Below, piece after piece: positions 18,801 to 26,746 of a DNA stretch of 64,000 bases. The notes under the pieces are model-generated. The model was given only the letters and a program-made list of their open reading frames with translations, searched no databases and was not told where the DNA came from. How positions within the stretch are numbered: position 1 is the stretch's first letter; each line of letters begins with the position of its first letter. Position numbers and translations under genes: made by a program. This DNA comes from Acidithiobacillus ferrianus (GTDB taxonomy: Bacteria > Pseudomonadota > Gammaproteobacteria > Acidithiobacillales > Acidithiobacillaceae), in the NCBI RefSeq assembly GCF_010378095.1, contig NZ_WNJL01000035.1:248001-312000 (forward strand), written 5' to 3'.

Positions 18801-18932
18801 GACCGTGTTCACCAAGGCCGGATATTCACGGACCGGCATCATCGAATAGGCATGCAGACCCAGCAGGAAAATGACGAGGCTCAGGGCGGTGGCCAGTACC
18901 GGGCGGCGCACAAAAATATCGGTAAAAGTCAT
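15852..18932 (-). CDS. RND multidrug efflux pump, inner-membrane transporter (HAE-1 type)
   Basis: This 1026-residue protein has the AcrB/MexB architecture: TM1 (about 11-30), a large periplasmic loop, TM2-6, TM7, a second periplasmic loop and TM8-12. TM4 carries the proton-relay aspartate pair in GLVVDDAIIIVENV. The start MTFTDIFVRRPVLATALS is typical of HAE-1 pumps rather than heavy-metal RND pumps. It is driven by the proton gradient and exports hydrophobic compounds through a tripartite channel. It begins 10 bases after the adaptor gene, as the third gene of a complete leftward efflux operon. Substrate cannot be told from sequence. Confidence 0.95.
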   Translation of the reverse strand: MTFTDIFVRRPVLATALSLVIFLLGLHAYSMMPVREYPALVNTVISIKTAYPGASPNTVQGFITARLEKVIASAPDIDYMTADSSDGSSTITVYMKLNYSPNAALANIQSKVQQVTDQLPAGSQLPVISVTNGHLTDLMYVAFYSKELSQQQITDYLLRVAQPRLASVPGVGEAQILPPGAGNGNTYAMRVWLNPRKMAAMGITAAQISQALAANDFISAVGQTRGKTVQNTIVATTNLHNVEEFRNLVLRQSGNTLVRLKDVANVELGAQDYTSQAFFNGKPAAFIGIQEAPSANSLNVASGVKTSLAQLTKSLPPGLHMAIPYDASTFIQASIDEVLITTGITLAVVVLVIFLFLGSVRAVLIPAIAIPLSIVGAGLITWFMGFTINLLTLLAVVLSIGLVVDDAIIIVENVHRHIDEGKTPFEAALMTGRELGWPIIVMSTTLIAVFAPIGFMGGLTGSLFGEFAFTLVATVLVSMVVALTLSPMLSGRILHPTREHGFEHFIEQRFVDLCRIYDRLLSRTLNYVPVTMLFAAVVFGSIYFLFSTSKSELAPAEDQGIIFNAGTGGPTITPERLADDGKQVLKVLNKFPETRATFMVTGISVGSGGGSNSLFAGMNLTNWDKRSTTAMQLQPRTQQALQSVPGLQLASFLPPSLPGSAGGLPVQFVLQSPGNYNKIDQVAQRLIAEAEKSGLFFYVTKDLRIDNPEIVLKIHRSMAANLGLTMANIAQDLQPLLGGNYVNRFDMEGRSYKVIPQVPDHFRLDPAALKQYYIATGTGQMVPLSTVVSIETKVEPQYLPQFQQLNSTTIQAVPRPGVTQGEALKFFKTAAEKIMPRDFSLNYASQSREYMQETGALLTTFALAIVLIYLLLAAQFESFRDPLIVLITVPMSISGALIFISLGLASINIYTEVGLITLIGLIAKQGILIVQFANEIQKKEGLSKRDAVQKASSIRLRPILMTTGAMVLGVLPLLVAGGPGAVSRFQMGLVIFTGLGIGAFFSLFVVPAMYMVLAKDLRESQDTREI

Positions 18933-18942
18933 GTTCCGCGCC

Positions 18943-20034
18943 TCACGTGTCTTTTTCGTCGCTGATTTTGACGAGACTGCCGTCCACCAGTTTCACCTGC
19001 CCCGCCGTGACGACCCTCTCACCCGCCTTGAGGCCCGAGACGATGCTCACCTGACCATTGCGTTCCTTGCCGGTCTGGATGACTTGTTGATGGGCGACCT
19101 CCACGGTCTTGCCATCGCGCGTCTCTTTTTTGATCACATACACATAGTTGCCGAAGGTGTTGTAGGACAGGGCGGAGACGGGCACGGTCAATACCTTTTC
19201 CTCGGTATCGCGCACGACGGTGAGTTCGCCGAACAGTCCGGGGCGCAACCTGTTCTCCGGATTGGCGATGATGGCCTGCGCCTCGATCTGTCGTGTCGTG
19301 GGATTCACCGAGGCCCCCAGCGCGGTCACTGTTCCGTTGAACACCTGACCGGGGTATGCGTTGGTCCCGACTTGCACCGGCATGCCCACACGAATGTCGT
19401 GCAGCTCGCTTTGCGGCAAGGTGAAATTCGCATACAGCGGGTTCCAGGATTGCAGGTCGACGATCTGGTTGCCGGGCGTGAGGTATTGCCCGATATTCAC
19501 CTGACGGATACCCAGATAACCACTGAAGGGCGCGCGGATGGCCAGCTTGTTCAGCGTCGCGTGAATATCCTTCAGCGCAGCCGCATCGCTTTGATATAGG
19601 GCCACCGCGGAATCCAGTTGGGATTGGCTCGCGGCTTTGGTGGCGATGAGTGCGCGGGTCCGGCGTAGGTTGATGCGCGCCAGACGAAGCTGCGCTTCAT
19701 CGCTCGCCAGTTGCGCGAGCTGGTTGCTATCGTCAATTTCCACCAGCACGGTGCCCGCGTGGACATATTGACCCGAATGAAAATGAATGGCGGTCACATC
19801 ACCGGCGATCTGCGGGGTGATCTCCACGCCTTGCACCGCCGTCAGAGAGGTGATGGCCTGCAGATGCGGGTGCCAAAGTTCCGTCCTGGCCGTCGTCGCG
19901 CTGACCGCCACGACGGGTTTGGGCATATGCGCCATGACTTCGGAGATCTTCTTGTTGACGAAGGCCTTGAATCCAAAAATGCCGCCAAAAACAATGATCA
20001 GGGCGAGAATAACAAGAGCAAACGCTTTTTTCAT
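18943..20034 (-). CDS. RND efflux periplasmic adaptor (membrane fusion protein)
   Basis: This 363-residue protein starts MKKAFALVILALIIVFGGIF, a signal/anchor helix. It then shows the adaptor order: half lipoyl domain (GDVTAIHFHSGQYVHAGTVLVEID), alpha-helical hairpin (about 95-150), second lipoyl half (IRAPFSGYLGIRQVNIGQYL), beta-barrel and membrane-proximal domains. The start at 20034 has a GGAGAG site 7 bases upstream. The frame stays open to 20262 without a better start. It links the inner-membrane pump to the outer-membrane channel. It lies between the channel gene (43-base gap) and the pump gene (10-base gap). Confidence 0.95.
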   Translation of the reverse strand: MKKAFALVILALIIVFGGIFGFKAFVNKKISEVMAHMPKPVVAVSATTARTELWHPHLQAITSLTAVQGVEITPQIAGDVTAIHFHSGQYVHAGTVLVEIDDSNQLAQLASDEAQLRLARINLRRTRALIATKAASQSQLDSAVALYQSDAAALKDIHATLNKLAIRAPFSGYLGIRQVNIGQYLTPGNQIVDLQSWNPLYANFTLPQSELHDIRVGMPVQVGTNAYPGQVFNGTVTALGASVNPTTRQIEAQAIIANPENRLRPGLFGELTVVRDTEEKVLTVPVSALSYNTFGNYVYVIKKETRDGKTVEVAHQQVIQTGKERNGQVSIVSGLKAGERVVTAGQVKLVDGSLVKISDEKDT

Positions 20035-20077
20035 GACCACTCTCCACGGCGGATGGCTGTGCTGAATGCATAATGGC

Positions 20078-21625
20078 TCACGGATTGACCTGCTTTGCCG
20101 GCAACGGGTCGACACCCGAACGGGAGTTTTGCGGAGCGCTGGCGGTGGGCGTTCGGGGTGCCGTTTTATTCCACCATCCCCCCCCCAGGGCGACGAGCAG
20201 CGCCGCGGTGTCCTGATAGCGCTGCGACTCGGCCTTGATCTCAGCGATCCGGGCATGGTCATACTGCACTTCGGAGGTCAGCAGGGTGAGATAGTCGGAA
20301 GCCCCCGCCCGGTAACTCGCCTGGGCCAGTTGCAGTGCCCGCGCGGCGGCCCGGAGGGCCTCGCGCTGGGCCGCGAGCGTCTGTGCATCGTGTTCCACCG
20401 CGCGCAGGGCATTCGCTACCTGATCAAAGGCGTTGAGCACCGTACTCCTGTAGGCGGCATATACTGCGTCATAGGCGGCGTGCGCTTCGGACTTCTGCGC
20501 CTCCAATTTTCCGCCCTCAAAAATCGGTTGCGACAGGGCGCCCACCAGGCTCCAGATGCTGCTCACCGGGCTGAAGAACAGCCCCGGGTGGGTCGCCGTG
20601 GCGCCGAACGCGGCGCTGAGCTGGACGGTGGGATAAAACTGCGCGCGGGCTTCGCCGATCGCCGCATTCGCGGCTTGCATCTGCGCGCGCGCGGCGCGGA
20701 TATCCGGACGCTGTTTCAATAATTGCGAGGGGAGGCTCACCGGCAATCGCTTCGGGAGTTGCAAGGTTGCAAGGGTAAAGGGTTGGCGCCTGGCGTTCGC
20801 AGGAAAGGTTCCCACCAGAATGGCGAGCGCATGACGATAGACGGCGAGTTGCTGCTCCAGGGGCGGCAAGGTCGCCATCTCCGTGGCCAGCTGACTGCGC
20901 TGATTCACCACGCTGACGTAGTCGATGGCCCCTGCCCGGTACTGGTTCTCCGTCAGCTCCAGAAGTTTCTTCTCCTGGGCAACGATGGCCCTGGTGGCGC
21001 GAATCTGACCTTCCGCCGCCGCCTCGCTGATGGCGGTGGTGACGATGTTGCCGGTCAGGGTCAGCCGCGCCGCTTCCAGTTCCCACTGTTGATACTTCAC
21101 CAAGGCTTCGCCGTGGCGGTAGACCAGGCGATTCACGCCAAAAATATCCGGGTAGTAGGAAACGCCCACGCTTCCGGTGATCAGGGAGTAGCGAAAGCCG
21201 CCGCTCCTGCCAAAGGCCGCCGCGCTGGCCTTGCTGCGATTCGCCTGGAGATTGCCCGTTACCTGCGGATAAAAGATGCTGCTATCCACTCTCGCGGCGG
21301 CCTGCGCTTCGCGCAGTTGCGCCTGCGCCTGGGCGATGGTCGGGCTGTTTTTCAGCCCTGCGGCGATCAGTTCGTCCAGCGCTTTGGCGTGAAAGAGCTT
21401 CCACCATTCTTCGTGGAGTTCTTTGCCATAGGCCATTTCCTGGGCGTGACCCGCAGGCCCGCCGGGAGTCACGGTCCGTTTGACCTGCGCGCCCGCTGTG
21501 TAGGGTGCTTTGTCCGACGGGGCCCGGGGCATGCGCAGCGGCGGCTCGAAGCTACAGGCCGCCAAGCTCCCTGCCAGCACGGTCGCCAGCACCGCAGCAA
21601 CGGGTCTCGGCAATGATTTTTGCAC
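20078..21625 (-). CDS. RND efflux outer-membrane lipoprotein channel (OprM/NodT type)
   Basis: This 515-residue protein begins at GTG with MQKSLPRPVAAVLATVLAG and a lipobox LAAC, so it is probably lipid-anchored in the outer membrane. Two internally similar OEP repeats follow (about 95-290 and 305-495), with the motifs PTIAQAQAQLREAQAA and KQRPDIRAARAQMQAANA that mark the OprM/NodT family. GTG 21625 has GAGAGGT just upstream. The open frame extends to 21760 but lacks a lipoprotein signal there. It is the first gene of the efflux operon, with its own promoter and palindromic operator. Confidence 0.93.
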   Translation of the reverse strand: MQKSLPRPVAAVLATVLAGSLAACSFEPPLRMPRAPSDKAPYTAGAQVKRTVTPGGPAGHAQEMAYGKELHEEWWKLFHAKALDELIAAGLKNSPTIAQAQAQLREAQAAARVDSSIFYPQVTGNLQANRSKASAAAFGRSGGFRYSLITGSVGVSYYPDIFGVNRLVYRHGEALVKYQQWELEAARLTLTGNIVTTAISEAAAEGQIRATRAIVAQEKKLLELTENQYRAGAIDYVSVVNQRSQLATEMATLPPLEQQLAVYRHALAILVGTFPANARRQPFTLATLQLPKRLPVSLPSQLLKQRPDIRAARAQMQAANAAIGEARAQFYPTVQLSAAFGATATHPGLFFSPVSSIWSLVGALSQPIFEGGKLEAQKSEAHAAYDAVYAAYRSTVLNAFDQVANALRAVEHDAQTLAAQREALRAAARALQLAQASYRAGASDYLTLLTSEVQYDHARIAEIKAESQRYQDTAALLVALGGGWWNKTAPRTPTASAPQNSRSGVDPLPAKQVNP

Positions 21626-21647
21626 AACGATACCTCTCACGGGCCTG

Positions 21648-21691
21648 TACCGACCGGTCAGTATAATGGAGACAATCCCCCCTGCTGTCAA
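21648..21691 (-). promoter_or_regulatory. Promoter and TetR-type operator of the efflux operon
   Basis: Leftward, TTGACA (21691-21686), 17 bases, then CATTAT (21668-21663) form a sigma-70 promoter. A 16-base near-perfect palindrome, TACCGACC-GGTCAGTA (21648-21663, 7 of 8 arm pairs), begins at the last base of the -10. This resembles operators bound by TetR/AcrR repressors of efflux genes. No such regulator gene is in the window next to the operon, so the repressor would act from elsewhere. Confidence 0.65.
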
Positions 21692-21811
21692 ACGGTTCCG
21701 GCACTTTCCTCGCGCAAAAGTCAGGGGTTGATTACCGGGCAATGCGCTCTTGATTTGCACAGGGTTTCACCGCATATTCCCAGTTACGGGGTTTACTGTT
21801 TGGAGGAGCGT

Positions 21812-22606
21812 ATGCGGTTGAAAATCTTTGGAACCATCGCCATTGCCTTGATGCTGGCCGCGCCTGCGGCGTGGGCCGAACCTAGTGTAGCGCAAGTCAC
21901 GCAAGCGATACAGGCGGGTCGCCTGGATCAGGCGCAGAGCATGATGCGGGAGGTGCTGATCGCGCACCCGCAGTCCGCGGAGGCGCAGTATGTCGAGGCG
22001 CGGATTCTGGCGCGTCAGGGCCACTGGACCGACGCGGCAGCGGCCTTGCAAAAATCGGAGCAGCTCGCGCCCAGCATGCCCTTTGTGAAACCGCAGGTGT
22101 TGGCCTCTTTTAAGAAGTCATTACAGAGCCATGTGAATAAACCGGTCGGTAAAATCAGCAAAGAAAGTCATTGGGGTACCGTGCTGGCCTTTTTCCTGGG
22201 TCTCGTCGCCCTCATCGCACTGATCTCCATGTTCTTGCGCCGGCGTCGCCAGCAGGCGGGCATGATGTATCGTGGACAGCCTTCCGGACCTTTCGGGGGC
22301 ATGAACCGTTATGGTCCGAATGTGCCCATGGGTCCTGGTGGACCCATGGGCGGCCTGCCGCAGCAGGGGGGTGGGCTGGGATCCAGTCTGGTCTCCGGAA
22401 TCGCCACCGGCGTCGGCGTGGGTGCCGGACTGGCCGCCGGGCAGGCTCTGGCCGGAAGCCTGTTTGGACGTGACAATGCATCGGGTGGTGTCGGCAGTGA
22501 CAGCGGCAACAATGATCTGGGTTTGACGGACGGCTCCTGGGGCAACGACCAGTTGGCGTCCAATGACGACTTCGGACTGGATGACGGCGGAGATAGCTGG
22601 GGCTAA
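21812..22606 (+). CDS. Exported TPR protein with one membrane helix and a Gly-rich tail
   Basis: This 264-residue protein has a cleavable signal (MRLKIFGTIAIALMLAAPAAWA/E), two to three TPR-like helical pairs (about 25-90; SAEAQYVEARILARQGHWTDAAAAL), and a membrane helix (about 122-141) followed by RRRRQQ. A Gly/Pro/Met-rich low-complexity stretch (about 145-185), a small hydrophobic glycine-zipper-like segment and an acidic Asp/Asn/Gly end ending DDGGDSWG complete it. The arrangement suggests a membrane-anchored scaffold. I recognise no defined function. GGAGGAG at 21802-21808 fixes the start. It stands alone between two leftward groups and ends with a clear terminator. Confidence 0.8.
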   Translation: MRLKIFGTIAIALMLAAPAAWAEPSVAQVTQAIQAGRLDQAQSMMREVLIAHPQSAEAQYVEARILARQGHWTDAAAALQKSEQLAPSMPFVKPQVLASFKKSLQSHVNKPVGKISKESHWGTVLAFFLGLVALIALISMFLRRRRQQAGMMYRGQPSGPFGGMNRYGPNVPMGPGGPMGGLPQQGGGLGSSLVSGIATGVGVGAGLAAGQALAGSLFGRDNASGGVGSDSGNNDLGLTDGSWGNDQLASNDDFGLDDGGDSWG

Positions 22607-22654
22607 GCCAGTGGCTTAGCGCAATCGGAGGGGCATCGATAGATGCCCCTTTTT
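22602..22654 (+). terminator. Terminator after the TPR gene (two stacked hairpins)
   Basis: GCTAAGCC/GGCTTAGC (22602-22620) overlaps the stop codon. Eight bases on, AGGGGCATC/GATGCCCCT with loop GATA (22629-22650) runs into T residues to 22654. The second is a standard Rho-independent terminator. It also sits just 3' of the convergent yceF gene. Confidence 0.88.
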
Positions 22655-22671
22655 AATATCTTTTCATGAGG

Positions 22672-23250
22672 TTATGGTAGCGGGTAGCCGAGTTTGCGCA
22701 ATGCCCGGCAGAGAGCGATCAACGGCAAGCCCATGAGTGCGTGGGGGTCTTCGCCTTCCATGCGCTCCACCAGGCTGACGCCCAGCCCTTCGGAGCGGAA
22801 GCTTCCGGCGCAGTCCAGGGGTTGATCTCGCTCCACGTAGCGCTCGATCTCCCTTCTCGTGAGGGCGCGCAGGATGATCCGGTAGGGTACCAGGCATATT
22901 TCCGTGCCGGATGTGGCGACAACGGCCAGACCATTGAGAAACTCGACAGTCTGGCCTTGCATCCAGCCCAGTTGTTCCACGGCCCGTGCGATATTCCCCG
23001 GCTTGCCGAGCATGCGACCACCGCAGAGCGCCATCTGGTCGGCGCCGATGACCACCGCTTGGGGATTGCGGTACGCCACGGCCCGCGCCTTGGCCTCCGC
23101 CAAGCGACGGACGAGGGCCTCTGGCGTCTCGCCCGCTAGAGGCGTTTCGTCGATCGCTGAAGCTTCCACGCGGAACGGAATTTGCAGATGTCGCAACAAC
23201 GCCTGGCGGTAGGGGCTGGTGGATGCGAGGATCAACTCTGGTGGAGGCAT
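22672..23250 (-). CDS. yceF: Maf/YceF-family nucleotide pyrophosphatase
   Basis: This 192-residue protein has the Maf signature LASTSPYRQALL near residue 10, then DETP, GADQM and the C-terminal SEGLGVSLVERMEGEDP. The latter, with GLPLIALCRALR, favours the YceF branch (7-methyl-GTP pyrophosphatase) over true Maf. It hydrolyses non-canonical nucleotides to the monophosphate and PPi. ATG 23250 follows the ppc stop by 13 bases, so ppc-yceF is a two-gene leftward operon. The open frame to 23415 lies inside ppc and is not used. Confidence 0.88.
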   Translation of the reverse strand: MPPPELILASTSPYRQALLRHLQIPFRVEASAIDETPLAGETPEALVRRLAEAKARAVAYRNPQAVVIGADQMALCGGRMLGKPGNIARAVEQLGWMQGQTVEFLNGLAVVATSGTEICLVPYRIILRALTRREIERYVERDQPLDCAGSFRSEGLGVSLVERMEGEDPHALMGLPLIALCRALRKLGYPLP

Positions 23251-23263
23251 GCGCCGTCCTCTT

Positions 23264-26053
23264 TTATCCGGTATTGCGTTGTCCGGCGGAAATCGCATTG
23301 ATGGTGCGTAACAGGGGATCCAACCATATCTCGCGGAACTCGGGGGGCGCGTCGTCGTTGCGATAACGGCGCAGCAAGGCCAGCTGAATGTGATTGAGCG
23401 GCTCCATGTACACATTGCGTCGTTGCAGAGAGAACGCCAGGGTCGGATTGTCGGCGAGCAGTTGCTCTAGTCCAGCCATGGCGAGCATCTCGGCCAGGCT
23501 GCGTTCAAATTCGGCGCGAATTTTTTGATAAATGTTGACGGCGGTTTCCTGGTCTTTGGGTAACCCGGCATATTCGCCGGCGATAGCCATATCCGTTTTG
23601 GCCATGGCCATGGCGATATTGCCCATGAGCGCCCGAAAGAATGGCCACTGCCGGTACATGTCCCGCAAAATCTGCAACCGCTCCGGTCGGTCTTCCCGCC
23701 ACCGGGCCAATGCGGACCCCAGTCCGTACCAGGCCGGTAGAATGTGCCGCGATTGGGCCCAGGCGAAAATCCATGGGATAGCGCGGATAGAGGACATGGA
23801 GCGGTCCCCGCGTTGGCGATGGGAGGGACGCGACCCGATGTTCATGTGGGCAATTTCGTTAAGCGGGGTGGCCTCGTAGAAATAGTCCATGAAGCCCGGC
23901 GTGTTTTCGGTCAGGTCACGGTAAACCGCCTCTCCGGTGCGGGTGATTTCCGCCATCACCCGCAGGTGGTCCGGGTTATCACTGGATACGGAGCGAACCA
24001 GACCCATACTCGCTTTTATGAGACCGGCCGTACCTACGGTCAGTTCATAAAGCGCCGTCTCCAGATTGGCATATTTGAAGGAGAGCACCTCTCCCTGTTC
24101 GGTAATTTTGATTTGTCCACGCACGGTATCCGGCGGCTGGGCCAGGATGGCTTCGTAGGTGGGGCCGCCGCCGCGCCCCACGCTGCCGCCGCGACCGTGG
24201 AAAACGCGCAGTTGAATACGCCGTTTATCCGCCAGGGCGGCCAACCGCATTTGCGCCTGGTACAGGGACCAACTGGAAGAGAGGATGCCGCCATCCTTGC
24301 AGGAGTCCGAGTATCCCAGCATGACCTCCTGGGTATCGTCCTGACTGCTGAGGATTTCGGCATAAACCGGATTGTCCAGCAAGGTGGACATCACCGTGTC
24401 CATGCGCTCGAGATCGTGGATCGTCTCGAAGAGGGGGGTGATGGCGATCTCACTGTAGAGCCCTTGCCGTGACCAGCCTGCCAGACCGAATTCTTTGGCG
24501 AGTAACAGCACTTCCAGGATGTGGCTGGCCTCGTGGGTCATGGAGATTACATAGTTGCCGAAACCGGAGGTGCTCACTTCGCGACGTAACTGGGCGATGC
24601 AGCGGAACATGGCGCAAGTTTCAGCCGCTATCGGTGACAGTTCGGGCTGTTTTTCTACCAGTGGGCCGGGTCGGCGCAAGGCTTCCGAGAGTATCAGCAG
24701 GCGTGTTTCTTCCGGCAGTTCCAGGTAGTTGGCGAAGCCGGGCACGGCCGCAAAGAGTTCAGCGATGGTGCGGGAATGTATGCTGGATTCCTGACGAATA
24801 TCCAGGTTGGCCAGGTGGAAGCCGAAGGTCTGAACCAGCCAAATGATGTCCTGCACTTCGTGATCGGCGATGTAGTCGTCGTTGTGCCCGCGCAGGGAGT
24901 CGCGCACCAGCAAAAGATCGTCGAGAAAATCCTCCGCGGCCGCATAGGCGGGACCAGCGGATTCGTTGAGGACTTGACCGTTTTCCAACTGCCGGAGGCG
25001 CAGGTCGAGGCGGGTCATCATGTAGCGCAGTTTGCGGCGATAGGGTTCACTGGGGAAACGCTGATCCACCCATTCGGCGAGTTCCGGGAAATCATCGGCG
25101 TCCCGTTCCAGCGAGGCGAGGAGCACGGGAGAAATGGCGCAGAAACGGCTGGAGTGCCCGAGGAGCTGGTAAAGATCGCTCAAGCGGCGCTGATATTCCC
25201 GCAGCACCTCGATACTCTGGGTACGCAAGGCCCAGCCGGTAATGGCCGCTGTCACGTTGGGATTGCCGTCGCGGTCGCCACCGATCCAGGAGCCAAAGCG
25301 GATGAAAGCCGGGATGTCGATATCGTCATTGCCAAAGACCCGCCGCGCCGCCCGCCGCGCCGCCTGATAGGTACGCGGCACCGCCTCAAAGAGGCTGTCG
25401 CGGAAGTAGAAAAGGCCGTTCTCGACCTCGTCCTGCACCTGCGGCCGGTTGGTACGCACTTCCTCGGTTTCCCAAAGGATCTGGATTTGTGCCTTGAGGT
25501 TGTTGATCACCTCTTGTTCTTCCTCATGGTTGAGGGCCGGATCGTCCAGCATTTTGCTGGCCACGAAAATGCGGCGCAAACCATGAAGCACCGTCCGGCG
25601 CTTGGATTCGGTGGGATGCGCGGTGAATACCGGCAGGTAGCGCGTCTGATCCAAGAGGAATTGTATCTGCCCGGAATTGATGCCCTGGCTTTGCAATTCG
25701 CGAAAAGTTTCTTCGAAGGAACCGATCCACAGTCCATCCCCCTTTTGTAACAGGCGGCGGCGATGCAGATGCTGGAACTCTTCTTCCGCAATGTTGACCA
25801 AGCTGAAATAGGTGTTGAATGCACGTATTACCAGTACCAGATCATCCTGAGGCAGCGCATTGATAAAGCGCGCGAGACGATCGCGCAAACGGGGATCTTC
25901 TCTTTTGTGCAAGCGGATGTATCCCTGGCGAAGCTGTTCTACGGCGTTGAACACCCGGGTTCCGGCCTGTTCGCGGAGGACCTCGCCGAGCAGGTTGCCG
26001 AGGAGTTTGACGCGGGCGCGTAGCACTTTGTCGTTGATGGCCGTCTTTTCCAA
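23264..26053 (-). CDS. ppc: Phosphoenolpyruvate carboxylase
   Basis: This protein of about 929 residues has the catalytic motifs of bacterial PEPC: FTAHPTESKRR with the essential histidine, GYSDSCKDGG with the lysine, FHGRGGSVGRGGGP with the arginine, and the terminal QRNTG. It makes oxaloacetate from PEP and bicarbonate to refill the TCA cycle. I place the start at TTG 26053 because AAGGAGAG sits 7 bases upstream. The frame continues to an ATG at 26083 lacking a ribosome site, which would add ten residues. A cysteine in GYSDSCKD is slightly unusual. It is followed by yceF. Confidence 0.96.
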   Translation of the reverse strand: MEKTAINDKVLRARVKLLGNLLGEVLREQAGTRVFNAVEQLRQGYIRLHKREDPRLRDRLARFINALPQDDLVLVIRAFNTYFSLVNIAEEEFQHLHRRRLLQKGDGLWIGSFEETFRELQSQGINSGQIQFLLDQTRYLPVFTAHPTESKRRTVLHGLRRIFVASKMLDDPALNHEEEQEVINNLKAQIQILWETEEVRTNRPQVQDEVENGLFYFRDSLFEAVPRTYQAARRAARRVFGNDDIDIPAFIRFGSWIGGDRDGNPNVTAAITGWALRTQSIEVLREYQRRLSDLYQLLGHSSRFCAISPVLLASLERDADDFPELAEWVDQRFPSEPYRRKLRYMMTRLDLRLRQLENGQVLNESAGPAYAAAEDFLDDLLLVRDSLRGHNDDYIADHEVQDIIWLVQTFGFHLANLDIRQESSIHSRTIAELFAAVPGFANYLELPEETRLLILSEALRRPGPLVEKQPELSPIAAETCAMFRCIAQLRREVSTSGFGNYVISMTHEASHILEVLLLAKEFGLAGWSRQGLYSEIAITPLFETIHDLERMDTVMSTLLDNPVYAEILSSQDDTQEVMLGYSDSCKDGGILSSSWSLYQAQMRLAALADKRRIQLRVFHGRGGSVGRGGGPTYEAILAQPPDTVRGQIKITEQGEVLSFKYANLETALYELTVGTAGLIKASMGLVRSVSSDNPDHLRVMAEITRTGEAVYRDLTENTPGFMDYFYEATPLNEIAHMNIGSRPSHRQRGDRSMSSIRAIPWIFAWAQSRHILPAWYGLGSALARWREDRPERLQILRDMYRQWPFFRALMGNIAMAMAKTDMAIAGEYAGLPKDQETAVNIYQKIRAEFERSLAEMLAMAGLEQLLADNPTLAFSLQRRNVYMEPLNHIQLALLRRYRNDDAPPEFREIWLDPLLRTINAISAGQRNTG

Positions 26054-26301
26054 GTATTGACTCTCCTTAATTAAGCACAACACCCCGGGACGACCAGCGG
26101 TGGGCCATCCGCTGGAGCCGGGTATGCCTCTTTGGGGGCTGCCTCGGTAAAAGCCCCTTTTGTGACTCGTTGACCCTGGACAGGCCGGGGAAGGGCTGGG
26201 GATCGTTTACCGGATGACACTAGCTCCTAAGCTAATGGGAAGCGTGCTGCAGGTCAAAGATTTTTCACCATGGACGCGGATTCTTCGTATCGGAGTGCCT
26301 G

Positions 26302-26348
26302 GGAGCGGTGAGCCGAGTCCGTGCGAGCATGGCGCTCCGTCTTTTTTT
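26302..26348 (+). terminator. First terminator-like hairpin in the hfq leader
   Basis: GGAGCG (26302-26307) pairs with CGCTCC (26333-26338), and a run of seven T follows at 26342-26348. No rightward gene precedes it, so it would end either a short leader RNA or a small RNA. Confidence 0.55.
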
Positions 26349-26369
26349 GAGTTAGTCTAAGCGCCATGC
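26327..26369 (+). promoter_or_regulatory. Antiterminator-like long hairpin in the hfq leader
   Basis: GCATGGCGCT (26327-26336) is the exact reverse complement of AGCGCCATGC (26360-26369), giving a 10-bp GC-rich stem. It uses the 3' arm of the first terminator and the 5' arm of the second, so it excludes both. This is the layout of a transcription attenuator. The role is inferred. Confidence 0.55.
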
Positions 26370-26396
26370 AGTGCGATGAGTCCCGCATGGCTTTTT
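26363..26396 (+). terminator. Second terminator-like hairpin in the hfq leader
   Basis: GCCATGC (26363-26369) pairs with GCATGGC (26385-26391), directly followed by five T (26392-26396). It ends 49 bases before the hfq start. A 10-base direct repeat AAGCGCCATG at 26359 and 26409 flanks it, and the second copy can pair with the 3' arm. Confidence 0.6.
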
Positions 26397-26445
26397 CCAC
26401 TACCCTAAAAGCGCCATGGAGCAAATAGTCTTAAGGAGATAAAAA

Positions 26446-26730
26446 ATGGCCGGACAACAAAAAGGACAGATCCTCCAGGATCCCTTTCTCAATCTGTTAC
26501 GCAAAGAGCACGTGCCCGTCGCAATTTATCTGGTGAACGGGATCAAGCTGCAAGGGTTTGTGGAATCTTTCGACCAGTTTGTCGTATTGCTGCGCAATAA
26601 TGTCAGTCAGATGATTTATAAGCATGCTATTTCCACCGTGGTGCCCGGTCGTGATGTACGTTTGCCCTTGCCTGAAGGGGAAACCGAGGGCGTTGCAGAG
26701 GTGAAGGAGCGGCCTGATTCTGGGCAATAG
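26446..26730 (+). CDS. hfq: RNA chaperone Hfq
   Basis: This 94-residue protein has the complete Hfq Sm fold: [21 protein letters not shown] with the proximal-face Gln and Phe, Sm1 with [20 protein letters not shown], and Sm2 [12 protein letters not shown] with the conserved YKH. The C-terminal tail is short. The hexamer anneals small RNAs to mRNAs. It has an AAGGAGAT ribosome site 5 bases before ATG. It heads the run hfq-hflX-hflK-hflC-hisZ-purA; miaA, the usual upstream partner, is absent. A multi-hairpin leader precedes it. Confidence 0.97.
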   Translation: MAGQQKGQILQDPFLNLLRKEHVPVAIYLVNGIKLQGFVESFDQFVVLLRNNVSQMIYKHAISTVVPGRDVRLPLPEGETEGVAEVKERPDSGQ

Positions 26731-26746
26731 CGCAACGGCCGTCGCC

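Larger units (their letters stand above)
26054..26445. other. 392-base structured leader between ppc and hfq
   Basis: No coding region is visible in this gap between divergent genes. It holds several hairpins: CCAGCGG/CCGCTGG at about 26094-26115 and GGGGCT/AGCCCC followed by TTTT (26135-26161). The set listed separately at 26302-26396 precedes hfq. The first two lie in the likely ppc leader if read leftward. If read rightward, the second looks like a terminator with no gene before it, so a small RNA cannot be excluded. Promoters are not clear on either strand. Confidence 0.5.

Noticed and set aside
26054-26350. 6S RNA, tmRNA, RNase P RNA or SRP RNA in the ppc-hfq gap
   Set aside because: I looked for the conserved sequence blocks and end pairing of each and found none.
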